A stretch of 64,000 nt of DNA, from the NCBI GenBank assembly GCA_040772505.1, contig JAXGYA010000001.1:434001-498000 (forward strand). Direction: 5' to 3'. Positions 54,072 to 62,519 of the stretch are shown here, in pieces; the first letter of the stretch is position 1; every line of letters begins with the position of its first letter. The notes beneath the pieces were generated by a model. The model did no database searches, was not told where the DNA came from, and saw only the letters and a list, made by a program, of their open reading frames with translations. A program made the translations under genes and the position numbers. The stretch is from Mariniphaga sp040772505 (GTDB lineage Bacteria; Bacteroidota; Bacteroidia; Bacteroidales; Prolixibacteraceae).

Positions 54072-54309
54072 ATGTTCTGTGTTTACACGTATTAGCAACA
54101 CTATTTATCTTTTCTATTTGCGTTTTCAGGGTGTCGGGATGGCGCGTGTTCCCAAGAAATGCTGCAATTAAATGGTTAAATTAGCTAATTTTTAATTCCG
54201 TGAAAATCAAATCTGCTATTTATCACGCTTTATTTTCGATTGTTTGTTTATTTTTGGTGTGAAGTTGGCAGTAGGCAAAAAGTTGTAGGCAAAAGGCAGT
54301 TGGCAAAAA

Positions 54310-54432
54310 ATGGGAAGTATAAGAAATATGGCTGGAGGATTTCGGGAATTAACGGTTTACAAAAAAGCATTTGCGCTGGCGATGGATATTTTTGAGATAA
54401 CAAAAAAATATAAGATATGTACGGTCAAATGA
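54310..54432 (+). pseudogene. N-terminal fragment of a four-helix bundle (23S rRNA intervening sequence-type) protein
   Basis: The frame encodes MAGGFRELTVYKKAFALAMD and IFEITKKYK, the characteristic first helix of four-helix bundle proteins, then runs out at the kbl start region and stops at 54430-54432 inside kbl. Only about 35 of the usual 115-120 residues remain. AAGTTG/GGCAAAAAG short repeats lie just upstream (54263-54309). Confidence 0.65.
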
Positions 54433-55604
54433 AACACGATCTGCTTAAAACGCTCGGTGAGCTTAAAGAGCAGGGTTTATATAAAGCGGAACGAATAATT
54501 TCTTCTGCACAGGATACCGAAATTCGAATATCTTCGGGTGAAACGGTATTAAATTTTTGTGCTAACAATTATCTGGGACTGGCTAATCATCCCGAGGTGA
54601 TAAAAGCTGCTCAGGATGCCATGAATTACTGGGGCTTTGGATTGGCTTCAGTGCGGTTTATCTGCGGGACTCAGGAAATTCATAAAGAGCTTGAGCAAAA
54701 GGTTTCGGAATTTCTAGGTACGGAAGACACCATTTTATATTGTGCCTGCTTTGATGCCAATGCCGGAGTTTTTGAACCTTTATTGGATGCTGATTCTGCA
54801 ATCATTTCCGATGAGCTGAACCACGCATCCATCATTGATGGCGTGCGCCTTTGTAAGGCAAAGCGCTTTCGTTTCAGGCACTCCGACATGAAGGATTTGG
54901 AAAAATGCCTGAAAGAGGCGTCTGAAGCAAAATACAGACTGATTGTTACCGATGGTGTCTTTTCCATGGATGGCAACATGGCAAAATTGCCTAAGATTGT
55001 TGAACTGGCGGAAAAATATGATGCACTGGTGATGGTTGACGATTCCCATGCTTCAGGCTACATCGGGAAACAGGGAAGGGGAACCGCTGAGCATTTCGGA
55101 TTAATGGGAAAAATCGATATAATAACCACAACCTTCGGGAAAGCTCTTGGCGGAGGAAACGGCGGATGCACCTCCGGGCGAAAAGAGATTATCGAAATGC
55201 TGAGACAGCGCTCACGACCTTACCTTTTTTCCAATACTTTGGCACCTGCAACCGTTGGCGCAACAATGAAAGTACTGGAAATACTCAGTGAATCAGATAA
55301 ACTGCCGGCAAAAACCATGAAGAATGCAAAGTATTTCAGGGACAAAATGAAAAAAGCCGGATTTGACCTTGTGAAGGGAAATACGGCAATTGTGCCTGTT
55401 ATGATATACGACGAACCCCTGGCAGTGAAATTTGCCGATGAACTGCTGAAAGAGGGTATTTATGTTATCGGATTCAGCTATCCCGTAGTTCCACGCGGGA
55501 AGGCGCGCATACGGGTACAGCTTTCAGCTGCCCACAGCTATGAAGAAATTGATACAGCAGTTGAAGCATTTATAAAAGTAGGGGAAGAGCTTGAAATTAT
55601 CTAA
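54417..55604 (+). CDS. kbl: glycine C-acetyltransferase (2-amino-3-ketobutyrate CoA ligase)
   Basis: This PLP enzyme of the alpha-oxoamine synthase family joins glycine and acetyl-CoA to 2-amino-3-oxobutyrate, or runs the reverse step in threonine breakdown. The PLP lysine is K242 in TTFGKALGGG. NFCANNYLGLANHPEV (about 46-61), DELNHASIIDG (about 131-141) and DDSHASGYIGKQGRG are conserved family motifs. The 395-aa length is normal. Its start lies inside a four-helix-bundle fragment, so its original upstream region has been replaced. A decayed copy of its first 76 codons is at 51765. Confidence 0.95.
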   Translation: MYGQMKHDLLKTLGELKEQGLYKAERIISSAQDTEIRISSGETVLNFCANNYLGLANHPEVIKAAQDAMNYWGFGLASVRFICGTQEIHKELEQKVSEFLGTEDTILYCACFDANAGVFEPLLDADSAIISDELNHASIIDGVRLCKAKRFRFRHSDMKDLEKCLKEASEAKYRLIVTDGVFSMDGNMAKLPKIVELAEKYDALVMVDDSHASGYIGKQGRGTAEHFGLMGKIDIITTTFGKALGGGNGGCTSGRKEIIEMLRQRSRPYLFSNTLAPATVGATMKVLEILSESDKLPAKTMKNAKYFRDKMKKAGFDLVKGNTAIVPVMIYDEPLAVKFADELLKEGIYVIGFSYPVVPRGKARIRVQLSAAHSYEEIDTAVEAFIKVGEELEII

Positions 55605-55624
55605 TATCGCTATAATCAGACAAG

Positions 55625-55679
55625 CTGTTTGCTTCTGCCTTCATGCTGCAGATTGTGACCCGGGTAATGTTTTTATTTA
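55625..55679 (-). pseudogene. remnant of the small secreted gene (copy of 52006-52557)
   Basis: This stretch aligns to 52150-52205, inside the intact secreted gene, at about four-fifths identity by eye with one indel; CTTCTGCCTTC, CAGATTGT and TAATGTTTTTATTTA are shared. The next bases join straight to sequence matching 52638 onwards, so about 430 bp seem to have been lost between two TTTATTTA direct repeats. Confidence 0.7.
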
Positions 55680-55693
55680 TCGGGTATCACTAT

Positions 55694-55701
55694 TATCTTT
55701 G
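55694..55701 (+). promoter_or_regulatory. -7 element of rlmN
   Basis: TATCTTTG matches TANNTTTG exactly and lies 18 nt upstream of the rlmN ATG. The whole 34-nt segment 55685-55718 is preserved without change in the dead copy at 52645-52678. No TTTG -33 box is seen; the -33 region here lies at the deletion scar. Confidence 0.5.
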
Positions 55702-55718
55702 CTGAAATTTCTCGTTTA

Positions 55719-56741
55719 ATGGAAAAACTTTTCGGAAAAACATTAGCAGAGCTTCAGCAGATTACGAATGAAATTGGTTTGCCCCGATATACTGCTTTAC
55801 AAATTGCAGATTGGCTGTACAAGAAAGAAGCGGTTGACATTGACGGAATGACCAATTTGTCGAAAAAGGCAAGGCAGCAGCTTTCTCAAAATTTTGAAGT
55901 TGGCTGGTCTGCTCCGGTGCGTGTTCAGCAAAGCATTGACGGCACAAAAAAATATCTGTTTTCTGCCGGTGCCCATAAGTTTATTGAAACGGCAATGATT
56001 CCTGAGCGGGAAAGAGTTACGGTTTGTGTGAGTTCACAGATTGGATGCAAAATGGGCTGTCTGTTCTGCTATACCGGCAAGCAAGGGTTTCAGGGACAAC
56101 TCACTGCCGGGGAAATAGTGAATCAGGTGAAAAGCATTGATGAGGCGGAACAGGTTACCAACATCGTTTACATGGGGATGGGGGAGCCTTTTGATAACCT
56201 GGAGGAAGTTCTGAAAAGCCTTGAGATTCTCACATCGGAATGGGGATTTGCCATGAGCCCGCGCAGGATTACCGTTTCTACGATTGGTATTATTCCGGGC
56301 ATGGTTGCTTTTCTTGAAAAAAGCGAAGCACATCTTGCAGTGAGTTTACACACTCCGTTCGACGACGAACGCAGAAGGCTTATGCCCGTGGAGGTGGCAT
56401 ATCCGCTGGATGAGGTTGTGGCAGAGATAAAAGGGTGGGATTTTGGACGTCAGCGGCGCATTTCGTTTGAGTATATTCTGTTTGAAGGGCTAAACGATAC
56501 GCCTAAGCATGTCAATGAGCTTACCCGGTTACTCAGCGGGCTCAGATGTCGGATTAATCTCATCCGGTTTCATCCTGTGCCCGGAACACCGTTGAAAAGT
56601 CCCGGTGAAGAGACTCTCCAAAACTTCAAAGATCAGCTTAACCGGAAAGGAATTCTGACAACCATTCGTGCTTCACGCGGAGAAGATATTTACGCTGCAT
56701 GCGGCTTGTTGTCAACAAAAGAGCTGAACCGGAAAAGTTAA
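55719..56741 (+). CDS. rlmN: dual-specificity RNA methyltransferase RlmN
   Basis: This radical SAM enzyme methylates C2 of A2503 in 23S rRNA and A37 in some tRNAs, and so tunes translation fidelity. The 4Fe-4S cysteines are C110, C114 and C117 (GCKMGCLFC). The mechanistic cysteine pair is matched by C117 of that motif and the Cys in DIYAACGLL near the C-terminus. YMGMGEPFDN, SPRRITVSTIGIIPGM and VSLHTPFDDERR are RlmN motifs. The 340-aa length is normal. Confidence 0.96.
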   Translation: MEKLFGKTLAELQQITNEIGLPRYTALQIADWLYKKEAVDIDGMTNLSKKARQQLSQNFEVGWSAPVRVQQSIDGTKKYLFSAGAHKFIETAMIPERERVTVCVSSQIGCKMGCLFCYTGKQGFQGQLTAGEIVNQVKSIDEAEQVTNIVYMGMGEPFDNLEEVLKSLEILTSEWGFAMSPRRITVSTIGIIPGMVAFLEKSEAHLAVSLHTPFDDERRRLMPVEVAYPLDEVVAEIKGWDFGRQRRISFEYILFEGLNDTPKHVNELTRLLSGLRCRINLIRFHPVPGTPLKSPGEETLQNFKDQLNRKGILTTIRASRGEDIYAACGLLSTKELNRKS

Positions 56742-56891
56742 TTTGGCAAATTGATTTACTGAATTTTTAAATTTATCTTTAATTGCCTCTTTATCAAAAA
56801 TTACGGATTGAAATTTTTAACATTCTGTTTTTGCCTGTGAGCCAAACAATTTTTAATTTGGCAGCCTGAAAATGATTTTGGAAATCTGGAA

Positions 56892-57275
56892 ATGAGATTT
56901 AATATTAAAATAGCGGGTTTTGTTGTTGCTGCACTGTTTTTTTCGTGCAGTAAACCACTGATTGAGAAGCCTGAAAAGCTGATTCATGCAGATAAAATGT
57001 TGGATATACTGGTTGATGTTCACTTAGCCGAATCAGCATTTAATACCCGCAGATCGCGCGATTCGCTTGTGATGAAAAGCAGCTCCGTTGATTTTTATTA
57101 TTCAGTTCTTGAAAAATACCAGGTTCCGGATTCGGTTTTTGAAAAATCTCTTGTTTTTTATGCCAGCCAGCCCCGAAAATTTGAAAAGATGTACCGAAAG
57201 GTACTGAATAAATTGAATGAGATGGAACACGAGTTTTCCGGTCGGAAAACTAAAGCGGTAGAGCTGGAATTTTAG
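56892..57275 (+). CDS. DUF4296 lipoprotein
   Basis: This 127-aa product has a lipoprotein signal (hydrophobic to ALFFSC, about residue 19). The core LIHADKMLDILVDVHLAESA and SVDFYYSVLEKYQVPDSVFE is the conserved DUF4296 region found across Bacteroidota. Function is unknown. The C-terminal part is helical and charged. Confidence 0.85.
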   Translation: MRFNIKIAGFVVAALFFSCSKPLIEKPEKLIHADKMLDILVDVHLAESAFNTRRSRDSLVMKSSSVDFYYSVLEKYQVPDSVFEKSLVFYASQPRKFEKMYRKVLNKLNEMEHEFSGRKTKAVELEF

Positions 57276-57310
57276 CCGGCGAGCTTCATTTTAGCACTCA
57301 CTCATTGATA

Positions 57311-58213
57311 TTATCTGAGCTGCAGAGTAGTTGTGCCAATGTTGTTTCCGTCGGCAAAAAGATCGATAGTATAAGTTCCGGGCATCAGTGCAGGTTCGTC
57401 GGAGTTTTCCCAGAAAATGGCAACCGGCAGGTCATGCCCTTCATAAATCACCTCACGCATAGATGAATATTGAATGCGCAGGTCTTCAAACTGAAACAGA
57501 TTGTCTGCCGATTTGCTCATTAGCAGCTGATCGGGACGCATGATGCGCGCATATATATTTTTAGTGCCTCTTTTGGCAGTAATGTTTTCGTTTATGATGA
57601 AATAGATTCGTATCCGTTCGGTTCTGTTTGCAAATTTTGTTTCCTTGTTGCGGGAGTTCAGCCCTTCTGCCATCACCTCCCGAACCTGGAGAACAGCAGC
57701 CCGCTGAAGATTGCGCTCAAGGCGGTCCCTCTCTTCACTAATCTCCCTTTTCTCTGTTTCAACACGTTTATATTGCTCTTTCACTTCAAGGTTCTCTGCC
57801 AGAAGTTCCTGGTTTCTCCGGTTAAGAGAATCAATCTGAACAACAAAGTCGCGCATAATTCCCCGCAGGGTAGTCACCTGTTTTTGATATGAATTGATTT
57901 TTTCGAGGCTCACTTTTTTTGTCTGCTCAATTTCTATAAGCAAATCTTTTACTTTAGCTTGCGCAACAAAAAGCTGCTCATTTATGGTATCATTTTCAGT
58001 CTCAAGGGAATCATAGCGAAAAACAAGTTCGCTTAATTGTATCTGAATAGAGTCTTTTTCAAGTTTGAGTTCATGTACAATGGTTCTGTGCTCCCTGTTT
58101 TGCAGAAAAAATAAAGTTCCTACCGCAACAAGAATAACAGACAGCGCAATCACAATAATATTGTTGCGCTTCTCTTTGGCTTTTGCTTTTTTCAGAATAT
58201 CAGATTCGTTCAT
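57311..58213 (-). CDS. membrane-anchored coiled-coil protein, unknown function
   Basis: This 300-aa product has a short cytoplasmic N-terminus, one membrane helix (NNIIVIALSVILVAVGTLFF, about residues 17-37), then a long coiled coil (about 45-190) rich in Glu, Leu, Gln and Lys. A compact beta-rich C-terminal domain (about 205-300) contains TERIRIYFIINENITAKRGT, NIYARIMRPDQLLMSK and LPVAIFWENSDEPALMPGTY. I recognise the layout in Bacteroidota hypothetical proteins but know no function. It converges on the DUF4296 gene. Confidence 0.75.
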   Translation of the reverse strand: MNESDILKKAKAKEKRNNIIVIALSVILVAVGTLFFLQNREHRTIVHELKLEKDSIQIQLSELVFRYDSLETENDTINEQLFVAQAKVKDLLIEIEQTKKVSLEKINSYQKQVTTLRGIMRDFVVQIDSLNRRNQELLAENLEVKEQYKRVETEKREISEERDRLERNLQRAAVLQVREVMAEGLNSRNKETKFANRTERIRIYFIINENITAKRGTKNIYARIMRPDQLLMSKSADNLFQFEDLRIQYSSMREVIYEGHDLPVAIFWENSDEPALMPGTYTIDLFADGNNIGTTTLQLR

Positions 58214-58391
58214 TGTACAAAATATCTAATTGATATAACGATACAAAATTAATAATCTTTTGTATGCAGAAAATTCTTTAGTCAGATTAAATCTGCTTTT
58301 TGAATGTTAAATAAACCCTGAGGCGGGTTACTCATTCATAATAATTGCCGATAATTTTCAAATTTGTAAAAAATAAAATGTGGGAAAAGCT

Positions 58392-58419
58392 TTTGTGAAA
58401 GGATAATCCGCTAAGTTTG
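58392..58419 (+). promoter_or_regulatory. candidate promoter of coaX
   Basis: TTTG at 58392-58395, a 16-nt spacer and TAAGTTTG at 58412-58419; the -7 box matches TANNTTTG exactly, the spacer is a little short. Confidence 0.45.
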
Positions 58420-58465
58420 TTTCTGGGTTTTGGTTTTTTAATTTTTCATGTTAAAAATTAAAATT

Positions 58466-59248
58466 ATGTTATTGGCGATCGATATTGGAAATACAAATAT
58501 TGTTTTTGGAGTCAGCAACAATGATAAGTGGCTTAATCATTGGCGCATACAAACAGACCATAAAAAAACTGCAGATGAATATGAAGTGATTTTTCGTTCT
58601 CTGCTTACGGCAAATCAGATTTTCAGAAGTGATGTGGATGATATTATCCTTTCCAGTGTGGTTCCTTCGCTGATTCGTCCATTTACCGAGATGCTGACCG
58701 GATTGTATGACATGACCACGATTACGGTGGTAGGTCCGGAAATTTATCCGAAATTGCCGGTAAAGATTTTAAATCCCTATGAAATTGGCGCCGATATTGT
58801 TGCCAACTCGGTTGGCGCCTATACCAAATTTGGAAAATTGACGATGGTGGTCGATTTTGGCACTGCTCTCACATTCACAACCATTGGCAGAGATTCCGAA
58901 ATCAGGGGTGTTGCAATTGCTCCCGGTCTTAAAACAGCAGTGGAGGCGCTGGCAGGAGACACAGCCCAGCTTCCGCATGTTCATCTGACTGCCCCTCCGT
59001 CAGTTTTGGGTGAAAATACTATTCATGCCATACAATCGGGTATTGTTTACGGTTTCTCCGGATTAGTGGACTCCATGATAGAACGCACTCAGGATGAGCT
59101 GGGTGAAAAAGTTACCGTTGTTGCCACAGGTGGGCTGAGCACATTGATTGCACCGCTCACGAAACATATCCGGAAAGTTGAACAACTGCTGACTCTTGAT
59201 GGGTTGGCAGAAATCAGCAAGGTGATTAACGGATTTTCTCAAAGTTAA
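58466..59248 (+). CDS. coaX: type III pantothenate kinase
   Basis: CoaX phosphorylates pantothenate, the first step to coenzyme A, and needs a monovalent cation. The ASKHA-fold motifs are LAIDIGNTN at the N-terminus, NPYEIGADIVANSVGA, VVDFGTALTFTTI (Asp of the DFGTA motif) and GDTAQLPHV. I prefer the ATG at 58466 because family members begin just before LAIDIGNTN; an upstream ATG at 58448 would add MLKIKI and cannot be excluded. The product from 58466 is 260 aa, normal for CoaX. Confidence 0.94.
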   Translation: MLLAIDIGNTNIVFGVSNNDKWLNHWRIQTDHKKTADEYEVIFRSLLTANQIFRSDVDDIILSSVVPSLIRPFTEMLTGLYDMTTITVVGPEIYPKLPVKILNPYEIGADIVANSVGAYTKFGKLTMVVDFGTALTFTTIGRDSEIRGVAIAPGLKTAVEALAGDTAQLPHVHLTAPPSVLGENTIHAIQSGIVYGFSGLVDSMIERTQDELGEKVTVVATGGLSTLIAPLTKHIRKVEQLLTLDGLAEISKVINGFSQS

Positions 59249-59288
59249 ATCTCACCGAAAATCCGGTTATAATAACAATACAGGTATT

Positions 59289-60251
59289 CTAATTTGCCTC
59301 TAAAATTTTGAGCAGTTCATCCAGTTTCGGAGATAGTATGATTTCTGTCCGCCGGTTCATCTGCCTCGCTTCGGCACTCTTTTCAGTGGAAAGCGGGACA
59401 TATTCACTACGCCCTGCTGAAATAATGCGTTTCGGATCTAACTGAGGATTCTGTGTGAGAATTTTCGTTACCGCCGTTGCGCGCATAACGCTCAGGTCCC
59501 AGTTGTCTTTCACATCGCCTTGTCCGCGCATGGGCACATCATCGGTATGTCCTTCCACCATGATATTAACATCGGGATTTTCTGCCAGCAACCGGCTCAA
59601 ATCGCGCAATGCTCTTTCGCCATTGGTGTCAACTACCCACTGCCCGGTTTTGAAAAGCAGTTTCTCATCCATGGAGACGTAAACTTTCCCGTTTTTTTCA
59701 TGAACAGTCAGTCCGTTTCCGGTGAATCCTGTCAGTGCGCTGACCACTTTGTTTCTCAGCTCTTTCACCGCCTGATCCTTTTGTGTGAGGACGTCCTGCA
59801 ACTCTATGAGCCGTTTGTTTCTCTCAGCCAATTCCTTTTCTGCATCGCGAAGGCGGTCTTCACGCTGGTTCAAATCGCGGCGGGTGGCTTGCAGCTCTTT
59901 CATCAGGGTTTCAATTTCTGAAGTGCTGCCTGCCCGCAATATGTCAAGCTGGCGGTTCAGGTTTTGCATGTCAATTTCCAGCCCTGAATATCTTTGCTTC
60001 AGTGCATTTTGATTATATAACGCCTCTTCCAGTTGGGAATTCAGTTTTTTATTCCTTTCTGCAAGCTGGCTGTTGGCACTTTCAAGCTCGCGTTTTGCTA
60101 TTTCAAGCCTTTGATTGGACTGTTTCAACACTCTGTTTTCCTGTGTTGTGTTTTCTAACTTTTCCTGAACTTCAGCAAATTGTCTTGTAGAAACACAGGA
60201 GCTGGCTGCAAAAATTGATGCTGCAATTATGATGATGAAAGTTGTTCTCAT
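59289..60251 (-). CDS. OmpA-family lipoprotein with coiled coil
   Basis: This 320-aa product has a lipoprotein signal ending ASSC (about residue 19). A long coiled coil follows (about 25-170, many Gln, Glu, Arg and Leu). A C-terminal OmpA peptidoglycan-binding domain (about 190-312) has VEGHTDDVPMRG, RIISAGRSEYVPL and NRRTEIIL. It probably anchors the outer membrane to the wall. It has a good promoter of its own and converges on coaX. Confidence 0.9.
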   Translation of the reverse strand: MRTTFIIIIAASIFAASSCVSTRQFAEVQEKLENTTQENRVLKQSNQRLEIAKRELESANSQLAERNKKLNSQLEEALYNQNALKQRYSGLEIDMQNLNRQLDILRAGSTSEIETLMKELQATRRDLNQREDRLRDAEKELAERNKRLIELQDVLTQKDQAVKELRNKVVSALTGFTGNGLTVHEKNGKVYVSMDEKLLFKTGQWVVDTNGERALRDLSRLLAENPDVNIMVEGHTDDVPMRGQGDVKDNWDLSVMRATAVTKILTQNPQLDPKRIISAGRSEYVPLSTEKSAEARQMNRRTEIILSPKLDELLKILEAN

Positions 60252-60273
60252 TTTATGAAATTTTTATTCCGGT

Positions 60274-60305
60274 TAAAGTTACATGTTTTGCCGATTCAGG
60301 ACAAA
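60274..60305 (-). promoter_or_regulatory. promoter of the OmpA-family gene
   Basis: On the minus strand TTTG (60305-60302), a 20-nt spacer and TAACTTTA (60281-60274) match the Bacteroidota consensus with one mismatch. The leader is about 16-20 nt to the ATG at 60251. Confidence 0.55.
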
Positions 60306-60346
60306 TTTAGAGGGAATTCAAATTTAATTTTCTGTGGATTATTTTC

Positions 60347-60529
60347 TTATTCAGCAAGAATAAACGCTTCTTTTTCATCACCAATCCATCTATATTTGTA
60401 AATGGTGCTCACCTGCTGCCCATCATCTGTTTTGTTAAATCGTGTGGAGTATATCCCTGATAATAAGCAGTTTGTGAGATCAGAAAAATTAAAAGTGGAG
60501 TTATAAAATTCTTTTTCACAAAATAAAAA
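60347..60529 (-). pseudogene. possible C-terminal remnant of an unknown gene
   Basis: A 60-codon frame without a start codon ends in TRFNKTDDGQQVSTIYKYRW and GDEKEAFILAE, which reads like genuine protein. It is bounded upstream by stops. The family is not recognised. It fills most of the 329-nt gap between the OmpA-family and GH16 genes. Confidence 0.3.
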
Positions 60530-60580
60530 TTATATTTTTTAAAGTTCTTGATATGAAACTTGTATGAATTTAATCAATCC

Positions 60581-61420
60581 TCAATATTTTCGGTACACTT
60601 TCACAAAATCAATGATTATGGAAACAGGTAAACCTTCCGGTTTTACTTTGCCTACCCAGGAGCCTCCCAGCTGCTGGCTCAAAATGATATAGAACGGCTG
60701 GTCAAACGGCCATTGCTGCATTTCGGGGGTTGCTTCCGTTAGTCTTGGATATCTGAAAGTTTCCACGCCGTTAACAGTCCATATCAAAACGTCGGGGTAC
60801 CATTCTAACCCATATATGTTCCAGTTCTGAACATTTGTGATAACGTTTCCGACTCCTCTGGGAGGATTGGAAGTGTTTTTCAATATGTTGGTATAGCGCG
60901 TATGCACTGTGTGATGAATATTATTGTCAAAATTCAGGTGCTCCATAATATCAATTTCGCCGCTGTGTGGCCATCCGCCATAAACAGACTCTTCGGGCAT
61001 CATCCAGAGGGCAGGCCAGGCACCCTGAGCACACTCTTTTCGTGCACGGATTTCAATCTTTCCGTATAAAAAAGAGAACTTTCCTCTGGATTCGACACCT
61101 CCGGTTAAAAACGGGCGGTAATCACCGGAGAAGCCGGGATTATTAATCCCCTTCAGGTATAGTTTGCCGTTTTCAATCGCATACACTGCTTTATCTGCGA
61201 TCATGTGTTTTTTCCAATCGGGGGCATTATCATAATGCTGCGGCTCCGTCTGAATGAGCGACCATTTGGTTGTGTCTAACTCAATTCCGTCAAACTGCTC
61301 TTCCCAAATTAATTCCCATTCATCATCCTCGCTCTGGGCGGAAGCGTTGTATTGAAAAAGCAATAGAGGAGTGATAAAAAGCAGAATGAAAAAGCAAGAA
61401 TGAAAAAGCACGGTTCGCAT
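60581..61420 (-). CDS. GH16-family glycoside hydrolase (beta-glucanase-like), secreted
   Basis: GH16 enzymes cut beta-1,3/1,4-glucans, agar or carrageenan by a retaining mechanism. The 279-aa product has a signal peptide (about residues 1-28). The catalytic signature GEIDIMEH gives nucleophile E155, assisting D157 and acid/base E160. WELIWEEQFDGIELDTTKWS, GRKFSF-like SRGKFSFLYGKIEIRAR and AWPALWMMP are family motifs, and GLEWYPDVLIWTVNGV is the usual end of the jelly roll. Laminarin-type specificity is likely but not proven. It follows the TIM-barrel gene by 19 nt and is probably in the same operon. Confidence 0.93.
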   Translation of the reverse strand: MRTVLFHSCFFILLFITPLLLFQYNASAQSEDDEWELIWEEQFDGIELDTTKWSLIQTEPQHYDNAPDWKKHMIADKAVYAIENGKLYLKGINNPGFSGDYRPFLTGGVESRGKFSFLYGKIEIRARKECAQGAWPALWMMPEESVYGGWPHSGEIDIMEHLNFDNNIHHTVHTRYTNILKNTSNPPRGVGNVITNVQNWNIYGLEWYPDVLIWTVNGVETFRYPRLTEATPEMQQWPFDQPFYIILSQQLGGSWVGKVKPEGLPVSIIIDFVKVYRKY

Positions 61421-61439
61421 TTTCTATCTGTTTTCAGGA

Positions 61440-62363
61440 TTACACTTCAAACGAATCCACTTCGCGGTAAGCTTTTATCAATTTTTTTTCACCTTCAATG
61501 CCAGGTTCAGAATTTCCATGTTCCATACCGACAACTCCTTTAAACCCTTTGTCGTAAAGGTGTTTAAATACATTTTTATAATTAATTTCACCGGTGGTGG
61601 GTTCTTTTCGTCCCGGGTTATCCCCCACCTGGAAATAGGCAATTTCGTCCCATGTCAGATTGATATTATGAATCAGATGCCCTTCTGTTTTTTGCATGTG
61701 ATAAATATCGTACAGAATTTTGCAGGCAGGGCTGTTAACTGCCCTGCAAATCATATAAGTTTGATCCGATGTTTGCAAATATAAATCGGGTGAATCTGAA
61801 AGCGGTTCAAGCACCATCACAAGCCCGTGGGGTTCAAAAATTTCTGCTCCCCAGCGCAGGGCGTCAATAACATTGGCATCCTGAATTCCAATGGGTAAAT
61901 TGCGCTCAAATGCACCTGGCACAACAGTCATCCATTTGGCATTTACACGCTTTGCTGCTTCAACCGACCGGCGGCATCCATCTAAGAAAATATCGAGGTG
62001 TTCTTTTTTCCCTGCTGCGAGCGTGTTGGCCATATTCCCTCCTTTGGGAACAACAAAAACCCCCATTGTCATTCCCAGTTTTTCAAGTGTTTCACCAATT
62101 TTTGTCTGGGTTTCAACATCGCGGTTCATCAGCCCATTGTCTTCAAGGGCAGTAAATCCCTGGTCTGCCATAAATTTTAGCTGATCGATCAAATCTTCGC
62201 CGGCGCTGTTTTTAAACATGCCAAAATGGGGTGCATACTTCAGTTTAAATTTTGCCTCGTTAGACACAACTGACTGTGATGCAGAGGCATTCATAAAGCT
62301 GCCAAGACCGGCTATTGCCATACTGCCGGCAGCTGCATTTTTCAGAAAATTTCTTCGTTCCAT
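61440..62363 (-). CDS. TIM-barrel sugar isomerase/epimerase-like protein (hydroxypyruvate isomerase-like), Tat signal
   Basis: This 307-aa product starts with MERRNFLKNAAAGSMAIAGL, a twin-arginine-like signal of the type common on Bacteroidota periplasmic sugar-modifying enzymes. The mature part is an AP endonuclease 2-type TIM barrel: FKLKYAPHFGMFKNSAG, FMADQGFTALEDNGLMNRDV, LVMVLEPLSDSPDLYLQTSD (metal Glu), CKILYDIYHMQKTEG (metal Asp/His) and GVVGMEHGNSEPG (metal Glu). This fits hydroxypyruvate isomerase-like proteins. The substrate is unknown. It is divergent from a Gfo/Idh/MocA gene and 19 nt upstream of GH16. Confidence 0.88.
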   Translation of the reverse strand: MERRNFLKNAAAGSMAIAGLGSFMNASASQSVVSNEAKFKLKYAPHFGMFKNSAGEDLIDQLKFMADQGFTALEDNGLMNRDVETQTKIGETLEKLGMTMGVFVVPKGGNMANTLAAGKKEHLDIFLDGCRRSVEAAKRVNAKWMTVVPGAFERNLPIGIQDANVIDALRWGAEIFEPHGLVMVLEPLSDSPDLYLQTSDQTYMICRAVNSPACKILYDIYHMQKTEGHLIHNINLTWDEIAYFQVGDNPGRKEPTTGEINYKNVFKHLYDKGFKGVVGMEHGNSEPGIEGEKKLIKAYREVDSFEV

Positions 62364-62449
62364 ATCTTTTAAAATATTTTCAGTTTTGAATGGCTAATAT
62401 ACAAAATGTTTCAGCTTATCATGCTATTCACATCATTTTTGAACAGTTG

Positions 62450-62481
62450 TTTGCTTCCTTCTAAAAGAGTTGCTAAATTTA
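62450..62481 (+). promoter_or_regulatory. promoter of the Gfo/Idh/MocA gene
   Basis: TTTG at 62450-62453, a 20-nt spacer and TAAATTTA at 62474-62481 match the Bacteroidota consensus with one mismatch. The predicted start of transcription is about 30 nt before the ATG at 62520, which excludes the upstream ATG at 62406 as the real start. Confidence 0.55.
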
Positions 62482-62519
62482 GGGTCATTTTTTATAAACA
62501 AATAAAAAACAGTACGATT

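Noticed and set aside
62406..62519. An N-terminal extension of the Gfo/Idh/MocA protein starting at 62406
   Set aside because: The extension covers a good promoter (62450-62481), and the Rossmann strand starts right after the ATG at 62520.
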